Shown one piece after another: positions 21,729-23,615 of a stretch of DNA of 23,615 nucleotides. Origin of the DNA: Nitrospira sp. (lineage in GTDB: Bacteria; Nitrospirota; Thermodesulfovibrionia; Thermodesulfovibrionales; SM23-35). Under the pieces are notes generated by a model. It was not told the DNA's origin, made no database searches, and was given only the letters and a program-made list of their open reading frames with translations. Each line of letters begins with the position of its first letter. The stretch's first letter is position 1. Position numbers and translations under genes: made by a program. The DNA is taken from positions 1 to 23,615 of the forward strand of contig VGWY01000009.1 of NCBI GenBank assembly GCA_016873575.1. Reading direction: 5' to 3'.

Positions 21729-22148
21729 ATGAGCATATTTCCTGTTACTCCATTAAAAGGAAAATTATTAAAAGAAAAGCTCGATGCTCTCAATATTCGT
21801 GAAGAGGACATAAAGGAATCCTTTGTTCGTTCAGGTGGCAGAGGCGGGCAGAATGTAAATAAAACATCAACATGTGTTTACCTTAAACATATCCCAACAG
21901 GGATTGAGGTTAAATGTCAGAAGGAACGTTCCCAGGCACTGAACCGTTATCATGCACGGGTACTCCTTGCAAATAAAATTGAACAATTGATAAAAGGCAA
22001 GGAAAGTGAAGAGATACAAATGATAGAGAAGATTCGCCGTCAAAAGCGAAAACGATCGAAAAGGGCAAAAGAGAAAATGCTTGCTGACAAGAAAATGGTA
22101 TCAGTAAAGAAAAGACTTCGATTTGTTCGATTTAAAGAAGAAGAGTAG
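21729..22148 (+). CDS. Stand-alone GGQ release-factor-domain protein (ribosome rescue candidate)
   Basis: A 139-residue RF-1 domain protein. The peptidyl-tRNA hydrolysis motif GGQ is at 39-41 within VRSGGRGGQNVNKTST, followed by VYLKHIPTGIEVKCQKERSQALNR, and the tail is a highly basic helix (RRQKRKRSKRAKEK and onward). There is no codon-recognition domain. This layout is shared by ArfB/YaeJ and MTRFR (C12orf65), which free stalled ribosomes by placing the basic tail in the mRNA channel. The sequence between GGQ and tail looks closer to the MTRFR-like group than to E. coli ArfB. ATG at 21729-21731 is chosen for family fit; no Shine-Dalgarno is visible, and a repeat occupies the upstream region. 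Confidence 0.88.
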   Translation: MSIFPVTPLKGKLLKEKLDALNIREEDIKESFVRSGGRGGQNVNKTSTCVYLKHIPTGIEVKCQKERSQALNRYHARVLLANKIEQLIKGKESEEIQMIEKIRRQKRKRSKRAKEKMLADKKMVSVKKRLRFVRFKEEE

Positions 22149-22165
22149 ATACGGAGTGGTTTTAT

Positions 22166-22190
22166 TCGGGGCTTTCAACCAGCATTCATG
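22166..22190 (-). repeat. Partial copy C of the two-hairpin repeat
   Basis: Twenty-five bases matching the right end of the 3101-3203 and 16857-16960 units (GGGGCTTTCAACCAGCATTC), without the rest. It is probably a truncated remnant. On the minus strand it is preceded by TTTAC, as in copy A. Confidence 0.65.
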
Positions 22191-22248
22191 TAAAGCTCCA
22201 AAACCGTTTGTCAAGCCAAAACCGTTACATTTCCCTTTAGTCGCAGGT

Positions 22249-22303
22249 GGTAGCCGCAACCTTTAGGTTGCGCCATTAACGCAGGCTAAAGCCTGCGGCT
22301 ACC
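22249..22303. repeat. GGTAGCCGCA-type repeat with inverted ends, copy 2
   Basis: 55 bp with 24-bp inverted ends (22249-22272 and 22280-22303) around 7 bp. The ends are themselves hairpins, CGCAACCT/AGGTTGCG and CGCAGGCT/AAGCCTGCG. Same family as 16446-16521. It sits between the convergent release-factor-like and kup genes and may serve as a transcription barrier there. Confidence 0.75.
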
Positions 22304-22329
22304 AAATTCCACCCGTCACTGAATGGTTA

Positions 22330-23615
22330 CTACATCTCGACACGTGTTAAAACTCCGTGTAATTTGTGTGGTGGAAATTGATAGAATTGGACAAAGGCAG
22401 GATTCAGCTTTTTTATAACTGAAAATACCTTCCAGATAATATTTCTGGTAGCTATGTCTTCAAGGCCGTAAAAGATTGTCTTTTCATCTATTCCTGCCTC
22501 TCTCAATAGCTCCTCTATATCAAAAACCTCCATGTATCCACATTGAATCTCAAATTGTCTTAACCCTTCAGCAAGGTCCTCTTTAAAGAATCCTGTAACG
22601 CCAAATGGGTCGTCTCTTTTTACAATGGAGACGAGGATGTTGTTTTCATAGATGATATTATTTGAAAACATGGTGTTCACGATATAGGGAGGTATCTCCT
22701 TTGCATCTCTCAGAAAGAAAAGAGCAGTTCCGCTACTTCTGCCTACACTATGATATATCTCTCGATATTTTTTGAGGAAGACACTTATACCCACAGGCTG
22801 AAGTGACCTGTAAAGTTTTTTCTGGCCAAAGGTATATATGATAATTATGGTGAATGGGATAGAAGCTATGATAATGGACCAGTAGCCACCGTGAGGTATC
22901 TTGAACAGGTTTGACCAAAAGAATACCGCAGCAACTAAAATTACGACCATTGCGATAGATGCCTTTAATTTTTTACCTTTTAAAAGGAATATCCATGTCA
23001 TTAAAATGCCTGTAATAATCATGTCACCGTTGACCGCCAGACCATACGCTGCAGCGAGACGATGTGATGCACCAAACTCAAATATAATAAAGAGAACCGC
23101 AATAAGCAGAAACCAGTTCACAAAACCAATGTATATCTGTGACCTCAGTTCAGTGGATGTATAGTCCACCTTAAACAAGGGCATAACGCGAGTAGTAATA
23201 CCCTGATAAACGATGGAGAACATCCCACTGATCATTGCCTGAGAGGCTATAATCGTCGCAATAATACTGAGAATGAGAAACGGGATATACAGTATCCGTG
23301 CCTGATGGAATATCATCCCGAAAAGAACACTCTTTGTATCTGGATGGGCAATAAGATATGCGCCCTGTCCAAAATAATTTAACAAAAGCGCAGCAAATAC
23401 AAAATACCATGCTCTGAGAATAGGCCTTCGGCCTAAGTGTCCCATATCAGCATATAATGCCTCTCCACCTGTGGCACAGAGGATAACCTCAGAAAGCACC
23501 AAAAATCCCGACATGCCATTTTCATAGAGGAATTTAAAGGCATAGTATGGATTTATAGCCTTTATGACAAAAGGTGCACTGAGAATTGATACAAATCCTG
23601 AAACAGACAATGCTA
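22330..23615 (-). CDS. kup: Kup-family potassium uptake protein, C-terminal part (cut by window edge)
   Basis: Kup/HAK/KT transporters import potassium with protons. The visible 427 residues correspond to the C-terminal two thirds of a protein usually over 600 residues; the frame stays open to the window edge. The motif GGEALYADMGHLG is diagnostic, followed by the NYFGQGAYL helix, several further transmembrane segments and a cytoplasmic domain from about residue 280 (VGRSSGTALFFLRD, NNIIYENNILVSIV). The first ATG-like codon of the frame is a TTG at 23608-23610 and is internal. Convergent with the release-factor-like gene. Confidence 0.95.
   Translation of the reverse strand, partial: ALSVSGFVSILSAPFVIKAINPYYAFKFLYENGMSGFLVLSEVILCATGGEALYADMGHLGRRPILRAWYFVFAALLLNYFGQGAYLIAHPDTKSVLFGMIFHQARILYIPFLILSIIATIIASQAMISGMFSIVYQGITTRVMPLFKVDYTSTELRSQIYIGFVNWFLLIAVLFIIFEFGASHRLAAAYGLAVNGDMIITGILMTWIFLLKGKKLKASIAMVVILVAAVFFWSNLFKIPHGGYWSIIIASIPFTIIIIYTFGQKKLYRSLQPVGISVFLKKYREIYHSVGRSSGTALFFLRDAKEIPPYIVNTMFSNNIIYENNILVSIVKRDDPFGVTGFFKEDLAEGLRQFEIQCGYMEVFDIEELLREAGIDEKTIFYGLEDIATRNIIWKVFSVIKKLNPAFVQFYQFPPHKLHGVLTRVEM

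Overview
The window reads as chromosomal DNA of a moderate-GC, Gram-negative-type anaerobe. The gene set (archaeal-type phosphoglycerate mutase homologue next to threonine genes, stand-alone NIL protein, MoaD-like carrier inside an amino-acid operon) and the many palindromic intergenic repeats suggest Nitrospirota or a neighbouring Desulfobacterota-like lineage. This placement is inference from gene content; no rRNA gene is present.

Layout, left to right. (1) Positions 1-3268: the str operon on the minus strand (rpsL-rpsG-fusA-tuf, tuf cut by the window edge), with a strong promoter at 3240-3268 and a 103-bp repeat inside its leader. (2) 3322-7629: a minus-strand operon, threonine synthase paralogue 2 - MoaD-like sulfur carrier - NIL protein - threonine synthase paralogue 1 - AP-superfamily mutase/kinase homologue, with a good promoter at 7601-7629. 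(3) 7702-10102: an orphan membrane pair, a zinc-ribbon MotA/TolQ/ExbB-like protein and a zinc-ribbon/TM/TPR protein, with a promoter and a long leader. (4) 10137-14150: minus-strand AlaC-type aminotransferase - homoserine dehydrogenase - MoeB/ThiF-type E1-like enzyme - (343 bp of repeats) - JAMM/M67 metalloprotease. (5) 14293-16402: lipA, a cold-shock protein and mazG. (6) 16403-16944: a gene-free stretch filled with three repeat families. (7) 16945-18395: DUF2784 protein, yqgE and rnhA. (8) 18587-22148, plus strand: gatA-gatB and a stand-alone GGQ release-factor-domain protein. (9) 22330-23615: C-terminal two thirds of a Kup potassium transporter, minus strand.

How the genes may work together: blocks 2 and 4 jointly hold homoserine dehydrogenase, a candidate replacement homoserine kinase, two threonine-synthase-fold PLP enzymes, and all three parts of a protein-thiocarboxylate sulfur-delivery system (carrier with a Gly-Gly-Cys tail, E1-like activator, JAMM protease). 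This resembles the CysO/Mec/MoeZ cysteine route of Mycobacterium tuberculosis and the HcyS/HcyD/HcyF homocysteine route of Wolinella succinogenes. Here no MetY or CysM homologue is visible, and the only PLP beta/gamma-replacement enzymes beside the carrier are ThrC paralogues. A ThrC-type enzyme accepting carrier-bound sulfide to make homocysteine (or cysteine) is the most interesting hypothesis in the window.

At least five families of short palindromic repeats punctuate the intergenic DNA. Some have changed genes: one supplies the stop codon of moeB, another the stop codon of the DUF2784 gene, and one sits in the str-operon leader.
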